From Apus apus (taxonomy: Eukaryota > Chordata > Aves > Apodiformes > Apodidae): a stretch of DNA of 64,000 nt. The position numbers were made by a program, and so were the translations under genes. The notes below the pieces were generated by a model, which worked only from the letters and a program-made list of their open reading frames with translations, was not told where the DNA came from and made no database searches. Below, one piece after another: positions 46,691 to 59,400 of the stretch (positions within the stretch are counted from its first letter, which is position 1; every line of letters begins with the position of its first letter). The stretch covers positions 94,075,152 through 94,139,151 of the forward strand of contig NC_067285.1 in NCBI RefSeq assembly GCF_020740795.1, written 5' to 3'.

Positions 46691-48668
46691 AAGCATGGGA
46701 ATGAATGGAGTCAGATGGACACAGATGTTTGTGTCTTACAGGCACAGGAACAGGCAATCCTCCCTGTGCTGAAAGACAAGCCACTCGGGGAAGAAGAGCA
46801 GCCTGTCTGAATAAAGAGATCTGGCTGCTACTCAGGGGAAAAATAAAGAGTATATAGCCTTTGGAAAAAGGGGCAAGCCACTCAGGATGACTACAAGGAT
46901 GTTGTGAGGTCATGTAGAGAAAGAATCCGAAGGGCTAAATTCCAACTTGAAATCAACCTATCTGCAGCTGTCAAAGATGAAAAGAAATGCTTCTATAAAT
47001 GCATTAACAACAAAAGGAGAACTGAGGCAAATCTCTATTCCATATCGGATGTAGGGGGATACAAAGTGACCAGGGATGAGGAGAAGGGTGATGTACTTAA
47101 TGCCTTCTTTGCCTCAGTCTTTAGTAGTAGGTCCAGTTGTTTGCTTGGTGCCTGCTCCCCTGAGCTGGAGGACAAGGACAGGGTGCAGTCTGAAGCCCCC
47201 ATAATCCAAGAGGAGATGGTTTGTGACCTGCTGCACAACTTGGACATATGGAAGCCTATGGGGCCAGATGGGATATACCCAACGGTACTGAGGGAGCTGG
47301 CAGAAGCGCTCGCCAAGCCACTTTTCATAATTTACTAGCAGTCCTGGGTAACTGGGACGTCCCAGTAGACTGGAGACTGGCAAACATGAATGCCATCCAT
47401 AAGAAGGGCCAGAAGGAGGATTCAGAGAATTACAGGCCTTTCAGTCTGGGGAAGTCCTGGGGAAGGTTATGGAGCAGATCATCTTGAGTGCCATTATGCA
47501 GCACATGCAGGACAGCCAAACTGGGTGATCAGTCCCAGTCAGCATGGGTTCATGAAATACAAGTCCTGCTTGACAAACCCGATCTCCTTCTACAACAAGG
47601 TGACCTGTTTAGTGGATAAGGGAAGGGCTGTGTATGTAATTTACCTGGACCTTAGTAAGACCTTCAACACAGTTTCCCACAGCATTCTCCAGAAGAAACT
47701 GGCTAAACACAACTTAGACCAGTGGGTGCTTTTGTGGGTAAAAAGCTGGCTGGCTGGGCCCAAAGAGTTGTGGTGAAATGAGTTAAATACAGCTGGCAGG
47801 CCACAAGTGGTGTGCCTTCTTCAGTGATCTGGATGAGGGGATTGAATGCACCCTCAGCAAATTTGCAGGTGATACTAAGTTGGGAGAGAGTGTTGATCTG
47901 CCTGAGGGTGGGAAGGATCTATAGTGGGACCTGGACAGGCTGGATTAATGGGTCAAAGCCAACTGTATAAGCTTTAACAAGGACAAGTGCCAGATCCTGC
48001 TCTTGGGTCACAACAACCCCAAGCAATGCTACAGGCTTGGGAAAAAAGGGCTGGAAAGCTGCCTGGAGGAAAAAGATCTAGGAGTGCTGGTAGATAACCA
48101 GCTGAGTATGAGCCAGCAGCATGCCCAGGTGGCCAAAAGCATCCTGGCCTTTATCAGGTATAGTGTGGCCAGCAGAAGTAACAAAGTGTTCATGCCCCCG
48201 TACTTGGCCCTGGTGAGGCTGCACCTCAAGTACTGTGTTCAGTCTTGTGCTCTGGAGAAGTGTCTGAGAGAACTGAGGTTGTTTGGTCTGGAGAAAAGGA
48301 GGCTGATGGGAGACATTATTGTTCTCTACACCTACCTGAAAGGAGGTTGTAGCAAGGTAGGCATTGGTCTTTTCTCCCAAGTAACAAGTGACAAGAGGAA
48401 ATGGGCTCAAGTTGCACTAGGGGAGATTTAGATTAGATATTAGAAAAAAATTCTTCACTGAAAGGGTAATTAAGCACTAGAATAGGCTGCCCAGGCAGGT
48501 GGTTGAGACTCCATTTCCTGAGGCATTCAAGAAATGTGTAGATGTGGTGCTTAAAACATGGTTTAAGCATTGGAATTGATAGTGTTAGGTTAATGCTTGG
48601 TAGTTAGGTTGTGGTTGGACTCGATGATGTTAAAGGTTTTTTCCAACCTGAATTATTCTGTGATTCTG
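46691..48668 (+). mobile_element. Long 5'-truncated CR1 LINE
   Basis: Nearly 2 kb of CR1 ORF2 to the 3' end. The endonuclease-to-RT linker reads REN-like KFQLEINLSAAVKDEKKCFY (46904-47338), then MGPDGIYPTVLRELAEALAK, SQHGFMKYKSCLTN and YLDLSKTFNTVSHSIL (47390-47776), and the C-terminal part at 48003-48431. A short deletion removes the PQGSVLGP-type motif near 47810, and the catalytic core appears as FAGDTKLG near 47862-47885. The 3' end is GGTTGGACTCGATGATGTTAAAGG..CAACCTGAATTATTCTGTGATTCTG. Frameshifts and stops make it inactive. Confidence 0.88.
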
Positions 48669-49038
48669 CTGATTGTAGCTGACTGTTGCTTTAGGGCTAG
48701 AAGGATTGTTTGCTATCAAAAAAGGAAGGCACCTGCCACAGCCATTTGGAGAGAGGAAACAAGATGTTCTATATCTAGATTAAAGCAAAAAAAAAAATGA
48801 ACAAAATTATTCCACCCAAGCAATTTTCCATTATTTCTTTCCTTCCATTTCTTACTAAAGAAGGCCAATATATTTAATCAGGTACAGAGAAAGTATTACA
48901 AACACATTAGTCAACAAATACATGTTACAAGTAATGTGCTTTTTTGTGCATACACATTGCAGAAATATAACCAAGGATGCAAAATCACTCGTGCTCGCTC
49001 TGCTCTGCACATTTTTTTAAGAACTGTTCTTGTACAAT
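48669..49038 (-). other. PCDH9: Short intronic spacer between CR1 copies
   Basis: Nothing recognised apart from a poly(A)-like patch near 48786-48798. Confidence 0.55.
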
Positions 49039-49145
49039 ATAGAATCACAGAGTGTCTTGGGTTGGAACCCCCTGCCATGGGGACACTTACCACTAGACCA
49101 AATTGCTCCAAGTCCTGTCCAGCCTGTCCCTGTACATTGCCAATG
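49039..49145 (-). mobile_element. CR1 LINE 3' tail, antisense
   Basis: TAGAATCACAGAGTGTCTTGGGTTGGAACCCCCTGCCATGGGGACACTTACCACTAGACCAAATTGCTCCAAG is a reversed CR1 end, with an internal deletion relative to the usual GGGACC..ATCTAGTCCAAC segment. Confidence 0.8.
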
Positions 49146-50525
49146 TTATCAATTAGTCATGACCTAGTCCTAGCACATAACATTCCTTAGGATGCAAGGA
49201 ACTTTTCATTTTCTCATTTTTTGTAAACCACAAACATGGTAACAACAGACTTTACATATATTTAAGTAGTCAAAAAGCTCTGTTCCACTTCTCCCTAGAC
49301 AGAAAACCCTCCAAAACAATACTGACACTCTATCTAGATAAAATAACTTGAATGTTCCCAGAAAGAACTCTGTGCCCAGAAAGCATTTCTAGTTGCAGAC
49401 TTTTTCTCAGAGTACACGAGCACAGCACCCATGCAGTACTACACCAGTGCAGCAGCACTTCTGTAAACTGTGCAGCTTGGTCCACAGGATTTGAGGAGTT
49501 ATTGGCATGAGTTCTAAATAGTATCTATGGCAAATCCAAGACTACATGCAGATTTTACTGCCTTTCCCCACTGACAGGTCTAGAACATCCCTGCCGGGTT
49601 TCAGTTCCTGAGGACCTGTAAAGAATGCCTGTGTACTAATTCCAGACTACGGTGAGAAAAAGGAAGTGTTATAACAGCAATGATAGAGACTGTGGTTTGG
49701 ATGAGCCACTTTTCATTCTACCTTTTCCTGAACTGTCAACTCTGTACACAAATATATTATATTAAGAGCACCATGCAAAATTCAAGTAAAACACAAGTAA
49801 GATTGTGTAATTAAACAGGAGTCCATTTACACAGCCTTTATACTAAATGGCTGTCTGTTTTATGAGCTGTGTGATTGGAGACACAATCCAGCTCTTGAAG
49901 TATAATAGGTATTGACTACATGATCAGATAACAATAATGCAGAAAAACGCTGAGAGTACATATTGTAGAAAACCACTGTTTAAGGGGGGAAAAACAACTA
50001 AGCTATAGTGTTACACAGCTGCAGCAGGACTATCTTTGAAATTCCTGCTTCCTAATCGCAGTAATTCAGGAGCTGCACCCCAGTTAGTGCTATGGCATAT
50101 TCTGACAAGCCAAGACACTATGAAAATACTTAAACATGTTTGAAGGCATCAGCAACTTCTTTCTCTTCACCTTAGGCTAAATAGAGTTAAATAGCAATTG
50201 AACATATCTCAAAAAGCATTTAGTGCCCCAAGGGTGGGACTGCTGTCATTTTGAATGTGGCATTTACAGCAGAGATAGCACATGCCATCTCTAAAACAGT
50301 CCTACTGAATAAAATCAAAAACAAATCCACTGTTTGAGATATGCCAAATGCACTGAAGTAATGAATATATTAATTGCTTTTGGACTATAATAATATTGTA
50401 TAACATGTCCAATTCTGAAATTCTTTTCAATGCTTAGGAATACTTCCAAGTACAGAAAGGCTTACATGTACATTGGTTGAATGATTAATGACATGAGAGG
50501 AGATACAACAGAAGATACCAGTACC
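49146..50525 (-). other. PCDH9: Intronic unique DNA
   Basis: No exon, gene or transposon recognised. Confidence 0.55.
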
Positions 50526-51234
50526 GGTTGGGGGCTCACCTGCTTGAGAGCAGTGTAGGAGAAAGGGACCTGAGGGTCCTGGTGGACAGGATGACCATGA
50601 GCCAGCAATGTGCCCTTGTAGCCAAGAAGGCCAATGGCATCCTGGGGTGTATTAGAAAGGCTGTGGTTAGTAGGTCAAGAGAGGTTCTCCTCCCTCTCTA
50701 TTCTGCCTTGGTGAGGTTACATCTGGAATAGTGTCCAGTTCCGAGCTGCTCAGTTCAAGAAGGACAGGGAACTGCTTGAAAGAGTCCAGCACAGAGCCAC
50801 AAAGATGATTAAGGGAGTGGAACATCTCCCTTATGAGGAAAGGCTGAGGGAGCTGGGTCTCTTTAGATTGCAGAAAAGGAGACTGAGGGGTGACCTCATC
50901 AATGTTTACAAATATGTAAAGGGCGAGTGCCAGGACGATGGAGCCAGGCTTTTTTCAGTGACATCCAGTGATAGGACAAGGGACAATGGGTGCAAACTGG
51001 AATACAGGAGGTTCCACATAAACATCAGAAAAAATTTCTTTACTGTGAGAGTGACAGAGCACTGGAACAGCCTGCCCAGAGAGGTGTGGAGTCTCCTTCG
51101 CTGGAGACATTCAAAATCCTCCTGGACACGTTCCTGTGTGATGTGCACTAGGTGATCCTGCTCTGGCAGGGGGGTTGGACTAGATGATCTTTCGAGGCCC
51201 TGTCCAACCACTAAGATTCTATGATTCTGTGATA
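50526..51234 (+). mobile_element. Young CR1 LINE, 5'-truncated 3' end
   Basis: Begins near GGTTGGGGGCTCACCTGCTTGAGAGCAG and ends GGACTAGATGATCTTTCGAGG..ATTCTATGATTCTGTGATA. It encodes the CR1 ORF2 C-terminus in two frames (50528-50731, 50805-51155), broken by a stop. From 50759 on it is nearly the same sequence as the copy at 29664-30140. Confidence 0.9.
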
Positions 51235-54200
51235 TAAAATAATGAATCGTGAACCTTTTTGATTTTCTTTGTGCAAGGAAATGGAACATAGAATGCAAGT
51301 GAGAATTTTCAATGTTTTACTTGAGAACTGGCAAAATAAAAGTATCCTTTAAACAATTAATAAGAACAGAGCAACTGCGACTCAATGCTGTAGTGTGTCA
51401 AAAGTCCAAGTAGTCAGCACAAGAGAGACCAGAGCGGAATTTTCAAAGCAAACATGGGATACTATATAGTCCTTTACCACTAAAACTAATACAGTTAAAA
51501 CAAATAAAGCATTTAATTAAACAGACTATACCAGACTATTTAGCTATTTAACATGACGCGGACATGTAACCAAAGAAATATTACCCAAGCAATAAAATTT
51601 CTGGGTTAGGTTCCACTGTTATTTCTATCACAATTGCCTCCAGCAGGTTAAATTACAATATTCCTTAACTGTTCCTTTAATTGTAGAATAACTCCATAGA
51701 AAAGTTTCCTATCTAAATTAATGATTGTATCCGTTCTGTAGTATTGCATCTGTGATCTTCAAGGAATCAGTATTTCACAATTTACTTAAAGACTGTTATA
51801 TGACAAAACAAACTGTGTGGGTTTTTTAGTGTAAAAAATCAATTTTACCCTTTCATGCCCTAATCCTATTAATGAGTTGGTTGTCAGTGGAGAACCATAA
51901 TATAGGTTGCATAAAACATTAGGTTGCATATAATATTATGTGTAAGTGAAATAAAATTCAGACAGACTTAATTCTAGACAAATACGCATTTAAAACCCTG
52001 ATTACATTATAATATAAAAAGAAGTACATTAGAAACACACAGTTTGCTCTTGTTTAAGTTGCATTTATCCTGTACTTCAGACTTTATTATTTCATTTTTG
52101 CTCACAAGACCACTGCATATAATAAAATGAGGACAAAAGGAGTATGAGCTTATGTGACACCAGTGGCAAGTACTTTACTAAATACACCATGCTGAACTTT
52201 AAATCCCTAGATTTTAATTTTCTAGATTTAAATGTAATTGCTACAAGACTCCTTGTAATCCTGTTAAATCCTTTGATAGCCTGATTTACTTCTATCACTG
52301 AAATGGTGATATATCATTCAGAAAAGTAGGACTTACTATGACTACCTGAAGTAGTATAGACATTAAGATATAGGAAACGTTTTAAACTAATTGTTCTGCC
52401 AATCTGATGCTAAAGTCTTAATTTGCCACTGTGTCAAATTACATACCTTCATTTTTTTCAGTAAAACGTGCCAGTGCTTAACAAACTCTGAGATGAAACA
52501 GTTCTTGGTGCAATTAAGAGTATCAGCTTTCCTAAGGATGACTTAAGAAAGCCTGAATCAGGGCTCAAAAGTCAACATAATTTCCTTGATACTCATACCA
52601 AAGTGACTTCAGGAGCTCTAGGGGGACAGAGTAGCAAGCAGCTGATATGAGCTCATCTTTTCTGTATACTGTGCCTCACCTTTGTTTGTGTTTAATAATA
52701 GGGTTTAAGGGAGAACACTGCTTGCTTTCTATCATATTTTTGAGTTTTTCCTGCAGAATTCTTCTGCCACATGAGATAGTAACTCTTGATAGAACCACTG
52801 CATTCCTGAAAATTAAATATAGTTCTACTTCATGCAGCAACACACTGTTGGATTCTGGATCTTATTTCATTCCTGTATACATAGAACAAAATATTATATA
52901 ATAACATATATTAAATAGTAGTACTGCTTTAATGAAAAGGGAATTACTCATGTTGCCAAGAGGTTTTCAGTGTCATGTAATGTTTATTTTGTAACAAGTC
53001 ATACACCCTCAAAGGTTAAACTTGAACAGCAACTGTAAAATCTGCTGAAGCTCTTTTAACTTTTATTTTCAAATGAGGGAAAAAGAAAGTTCTCCATGCT
53101 CTACATGCAAATTAACACCTAAATAATGTAGAGTTCAGCATGAAATAGAAACAAATAACTTGTGACTACTTGTCTTTTTAGTAGCTGTCAAGAGGAAGCT
53201 CTGTTGTAAGAAGAAATACAGCAGTTGTGAAGGATCCATTTAATCTTTTCTGTCAAATAAAGAGAACCTTATCCCCTGCAATGGAAAAAATACTCAATCA
53301 TCTGTTCATGTCATACATGTTTCTAACATGCAAAAATTTGTAATTTTACTTACTTAATCATACTAACAAGATCTGGGATACAGAACCAAATTTAATTCAA
53401 TTCAGTGAATTGAGAAGTACAAACAATGCATTTTGACACCTTTAACAGAAGAACTGCATGCTACAAGACTAAATGAATGTTAAAAACAGAAATAAATAAA
53501 AAAAATAAGATTATAATATTAAACCAATTTTTTCCTATTTGTGTAAATATACTTGAGAATAAATGGGTTACATTTTATAAAATGTAGTGCTCACCTTCAT
53601 TAATCATGAAGCCTAACAGAAGTATAAAATTATACAACTCAGGAGTAAATTATAATACTTCCACCTGTTACAGGGAAAGGAAAAGATTTGCTGATTAACT
53701 AGTTACAGACTCTTGTCTATTATTCTGTGTTAGTGGCATGAACCATAGTGTCACTCTGGTCTTTAGATAAATTCATTTGAAACCCTCAACTTTTTCTAAG
53801 AAGAGGTAAAATCTACCCCAGAATTAATCCAGCTAAGTAAGTTTGTACTTTTGTTCCAAGTACTAATGCTTGCTCATTGAGATGACTCAGGGGAGGGAGA
53901 CTGGTGGCGTTTTTAGTTATTGTTGTTGTTTATAGTAAGTATAAGGAAAAGTGTTCACATGTCAAAAAAATTGAGAGATAAATACAGAAAGATAATGAAT
54001 CTCTCAGTGTGATTTATGTCCTGCTCAAAGGGTTTTTTTTTTCATTATTTTTTTATATTGATTTTTCAGCTGTGTGTGCAGATTACAACTACTGAATTAA
54101 TTACAAACATCAGCTCAGAATGGTTACATACTTATGACAGATTCATCTGGGTTACAGTCCATTAGTAATTGCGTATTAAGCACAGCACTAATTCCCCTTG

Positions 54201-56090
54201 TGCATGTACAGTAGATAGAATATAATCATGCACATGAATTGCAGGGATGTTATACTAAAAGATTAGACTACCACTGTTTATCTCACTATAAAATGGAAAA
54301 GCATAACAATATTTTTATACTAATGGAAAGTATAGAAAAAGTGAATAAAACAACGGAGAAGATAAAACATCCACTTTTACTTGCAAAGTCTGAGCCTGTC
54401 AGTAATTGTAGTCTCAAAATCTCTTGTGGAGGAGGAATCTAATGGTGCCTGTAGTGTGTATCACAGTTTTTGACCCTTGCCTTTTACCCTAAGAATCCTA
54501 CAATGTTTCTTTTACTCAACAGCCATAGGAGGCAAAGATATAGAACTCTTCCCTTACAAACAGAACTGTCTTGATGAAAGACAAAGGTAAGACTGGACTT
54601 GAATAGGGGTGTCTAAGCATATTAGTCAGGAGCTCGCTCTCATCCCTGAGATGAAGATTCTGGATTTTTGGTTACTTCACCAGCTACTAGGTAACATTTT
54701 CTTCAGATTTCTCAAGCCACTTACACTTGAGTGAATAGTTGAGCATATCGCTCTACACATTTATTGAGATATTTCTCAAAAAAATGAGAGATATTTCCTA
54801 GGCCCGAAGTAAAAAAGGAATAATTTTTGTTAGAAGCGTCTCCAGTGGAAACACTCTTCAATGAATCCATTCTCTTGGTTTAAGTACGTTTAATACCGCA
54901 ATTTGTTTTCTCTTGTGTTCTGCAGCACAACATTCAAATTAGTCAGTATGCTTTTGCTTAGTTTGGTTGTCAAAGTGTATGCCCATACTCATAAAATACC
55001 AAATATCAGAAAATACTGCATTATTTCTCAGTTTGCAACATTTCCAGATTTCTCAAGAAGTCCACTACACATACTTTGGACTTTGTATACTACTACTTTG
55101 TAGCTGACATCTACTTTTTCAAGAATGAAACAGATAATCCCCACCTTGTTTCTCTCATTTGAATATCAAGAAGTTTCTTACATTATTAGATGATGCTTTC
55201 ACTCAGACTCCAGTAAAACTGACAAAAGATTTGAAACTGGACAAGGTTAAGCTTGCTCCACTTAAAAAAAACAACTTAATTATATCTGCTAGGATAGCAT
55301 AAAACCCAGTCAAACAAAATACCTCCACCATGTATTATTCAGTATATCTACATAATAGTATGCTATTCAGTATAACTACATATACAGAAGAAAATTAAGA
55401 TATTAGTGTATTAAATGTATTGACTAGAGTATAAGAAAATAAAATCATCTTCTTGATTATCTCCAGTGTAACTCCAGAGTAATTTCTTCTAATCTACCCA
55501 GTATCAGTTGCATTGGTCACAATCCCTTATCAGCTGCTAAATTGCTTTGAAAATCTGGGCAAGACACAGAGAAACAGCGGTTAAGGGGTCAAATAAAGAA
55601 GCTGGGCAGAACACAAAGTAGAAGATGCAAACAAGTTTATTAGACTGAATCAGACAGAAAAATACAAAATCTGCTTATTTTATCTAACTTTAAAGACAAT
55701 AATTGTTAAAGGTGAAGAAGTAATCTAGTATTTTGGCAATTATTATTTCATAAATAAATAAATTTAATAAACCCTTAACAAAGGGTTAATTTCCTTTTAT
55801 TAAATGATCCTTGCCTAGTACTGCACCCTGCAATGCATCACAGCTAGATCATTTGCTGCATACTTTGTGCAGGCATCTTCCTTCCAGGCCATTCAGAATA
55901 TGATTTCTTGAATGAAAAATATTCAATAGAAAATTGTTTTCTGCACAGTGTTCTAGTCTTTGACTCTGTCCTGAGATCATAATAAAGATGCCAATTGGTA
56001 TTGTGGTTCTTGTGTGGGTAAAGCATCATGCACTGGGTATAACTAATTTTCTCATATAATAGATTCACTACCAGATAGTATAATTGCTTT
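51235..56090 (-). other. PCDH9: Long repeat-poor intronic stretch
   Basis: AT-rich, with no exon or named transposon seen. It contains a small direct duplication near 55336-55382. Some sub-blocks (for example around 53090-53240 with ATGCAAATTA) could be regulatory. Confidence 0.5.
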
Positions 56091-56490
56091 CTACTTGGGT
56101 CAGCTTTGAAGCTGCAAATTGAGGCAAAAAAGTAAGTGCCCCAGTATCAATGCCTGAACCACTTTAAGCGTCAGACGATGGAATTAACGACAGATAATTA
56201 TTTAGTGAATGGCACGCTCCTACCAGGGCTGAATGAAATCCTACCAGGAACTGGGCATCACACTTGGGTATTTCATGTTCCTCGTACAGGGGTGAACAGC
56301 AGACAGAGCTGATGAGCGTATTTTATGCCCCTTTGTAAACAAAGCACCTCTGATAGTGCTCCATTAAATTAGGCCTCTACTAAGCATAGTGGATAAATTA
56401 ATAGTCCCCAGTGGTAGGTACTAGTGATTAGTTTATGAAACTTAAGCTTCAAGTTAATTAATGTAATTGGACAGTAAAGCATAACCATAT
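56091..56490. promoter_or_regulatory. Candidate conserved intronic enhancer
   Basis: A sharply bounded, repeat-free block with several retained CpGs (AAGCGTCAGACGATGG, TTAACGACAG, GCACGCTCC, CCTCGTAC, GAGCGTATT) in otherwise CpG-poor DNA. It has dense homeodomain, POU and forkhead-type cores (GATAATTATTTAG, TTTGTAAACAAAG, CCATTAAATTAGG, GATAAATTAATAG, AGTTAATTAATG). That composition is typical of vertebrate developmental conserved non-coding elements. Inference from composition only. Confidence 0.4.
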
Positions 56491-59400
56491 AGAGATATAT
56501 TCTGTTTTAAATCAGAGATGAATGGCTGACCAAATAAGGTTGAAAATTATCTGTTTACTTTTGAGTGATACAGGCAGAAAGAAAATGGAAGAATCAATGC
56601 CTTCTAAAAACATTTTGACAAAAAATACTTATCAGCATTGAAATGAACATCGATTTTATTCTGCTCTTTGTGTGAAGGTACTTTAAGAATCTTATTTTTC
56701 ATTAGACTATTTATGGGTATTTTGAAATCTCTTTCCCACACACTATGTGAAAACTCACTAAACAGCTAAACAAACTCTCAGTGCATGCTTTACCCTATCA
56801 TAGACATGAACTGCAATTGCATATATCTTATCTTCAGTGTCATTAAAACTTATTTTGTGCTGCTGCAGAAGTATTTTATGGGGTTTTCTGTTTCTATTTA
56901 CTGATGCTTTTAGTCACTGAAAGTAGATGAGGTACAGAAAGAGGTCAAAATTGACAGCAAAACTGAATCAGGGCTTCTCATGCCAATGAAATAATGAAAA
57001 ACAGCACTGTTCTTACAGCAACAATAATGAATATCAGTAGATAAAAGACTCTGAACAGCTACTGTGAGAAAGAGAGTAAGGCATCCATCTCGAGAAAAAA
57101 ATCTTTTCCCGCCATCACAGATAGCTTTGTGAACTGGGTAAATTAGGATGCCCTTTAACCAATTTTCATGCTTCAAGAAATGTCTGTGAAAGACAGGTCT
57201 CCCTTATTTTCTTTTAAGGTATCAGACCTAATAGGTTGAATTTTACTTGTATTTTCTACACCTTTGTTTCTCATGTCAATCATTCCCAGATAACATCTGT
57301 TATCTCATCTTTGACATAGTTCAATACTTAATATAAGTGTTTTTCCCTCACTGGATTTACTTGGATTTATTGTCTCAAGCACATATATCCCCATCTCTCT
57401 ACAGATAACATTAGCAGCTTGCAAGTACTGTCCAAGTAATTGTCAAGAGATAACAAAGATTTGCCCAACTCTTCTGTTTCACAAATAAGTCCATAAGAAG
57501 TAAATGTATAACTCTGCATATCAAAGTAATCTACTAGAATAGCTGTGTATATCTGATTTTCTTTTATATAAAATGCTGGTCACTGCAGACAAAGTCAAAT
57601 CAAAGCAGCAAGTTTCTTTGCTTTTATAACTGATAACATGTACTAGACTGACAAGTTTAAAAGTCATTGGAGGGACACAGTATCAATTAAATTCCAAGAG
57701 ATTACAAGACTTTTGTCTGTCACTAAGTGATTCTATGGAATTAATGTATTTAAACAACCATCTGTTTGAAACTCAGTAGAGAAATATCTTGCCTCTGTGG
57801 AAACTATTTGAAAATAATTTTATCGTCTTCTGGAATAACACAATAGCAATCTATTACAATACTTATGAATCTCTAAGAGACCAGTTTTTCCTGTTAATTT
57901 CTAACCTACTATTAATCTGAGTATTAATCTGAATTAAGATTAACATAAATATCTTAGATTTCAAATTTCAAGAGGTAGAACTGGTGGAAAAGGAAGAACG
58001 AACAGATCGGGAATAAAGTTTCCTTGCAAATTTCACAAAAAAGCAAGTATCATTTAACTTTTCTGTTGTTAGATTCTTTCATTAATTATACTTCAGACTA
58101 TGAAAAAATGTCTAGCTGCAGGCATTTCTTATTCTGCAAAACAAAGCTTACACAGTTTTCTACAATAATCTGTATTTTGAAAACTCCCTTGGGAATTTTA
58201 AAATTATTTTTAAGACTTCAGCTACAAAAACTTGCCAGAGGAGTGAGTAATGGCTCCAATTATAAAAGTCTGGGGGAATTTCTCATTGGTTCAGTTTTAC
58301 CTAATCTGTCTCTTCAGGAAAAGACAATATAGACCTAAGGCATAGTTTTCACGAGATGTACTACATTATTAACCCACAGCATTTAGATGTCTTGTCAATC
58401 TAATTTCATTTAAATTTCTAAAAAGTACAAATATTTTGCAAATTCAGAGACTGACCTCATTACTGCTTTGACATCCTTTCATCACAGTTTAAGATAACAG
58501 ATGTTCCTCAAACAGGTACATTAAAGATACTTTTTTTTTTTTTTACTGTATTTGATTGCATCTCTACTATTAACATTACAAGGACAGAGATGATAAAACA
58601 CCATGACAGAAAGTACAATTTAAAGATTTGTTTGTTTCTAGTCTGTAATATAAATATAGTATAGTGCATTATTCATCTGAAAAGTGTAAACCCGCTCAGC
58701 AAACCTGCTCAGCTGCACTGTGTGTGTCTTTCTGACTGATGAGCTTTACGTCAAGTGGAAGTCTTCAGAGGACAAGACAGATTTCTCCTTTCTTAAGAGC
58801 AACAAAATTTGCTTAGCTGAGGGAAGTTCCTGTAGCGCAGAGGGGAACCTGTGCCCCTGCCTCCAGAACTGGAAATTTATAGGTGATGCAAAGAGACTTC
58901 AAGGAAACTGTACAGTTTATTCCATGTAGGAATCCACTGAAGGTCCTTTGAATAAATAGTCTAGAAGGAAAGGATACTAAGGAGGAGCAGTAAGATCCAT
59001 GTCCAGGCCTTTATATTCTGTCTCTCTCAGAAGGTCTTTATTTTTACTATTAAAAAGTCTTCAGCTTAAAACTTAGTGGTCTAATAAAATAAGGCTTTGG
59101 AGAACAGTATGCTTTTGGCATCCCTTGGTGTGTTACCTACACTGCAAGACTGAACCAAGCACTCCATCAAACAAAAATATAAGCAAAGGAACATTAGGAA
59201 ATCAACAAGCACTAATTTATAAAGAGACAGCACAAAAATACAAGCTGAACTACCCATGGAGCCATATGAGCTTGGCTTTATCTTGAGGTTACACCCCTAA
59301 AGGTTCACTAATCCAGAAGTTTAGTCTGATGAAACAAAATAAATTCTAGCCTTATTCACAAATTGCAGTGATTTGGTTTTTTTGATGTTAATATAAGGTT

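Noticed and set aside
47390..47776. Reverse-transcriptase frame as a domesticated gene
   Set aside because: It is one of several frameshifted pieces of a single CR1 with a damaged catalytic core.
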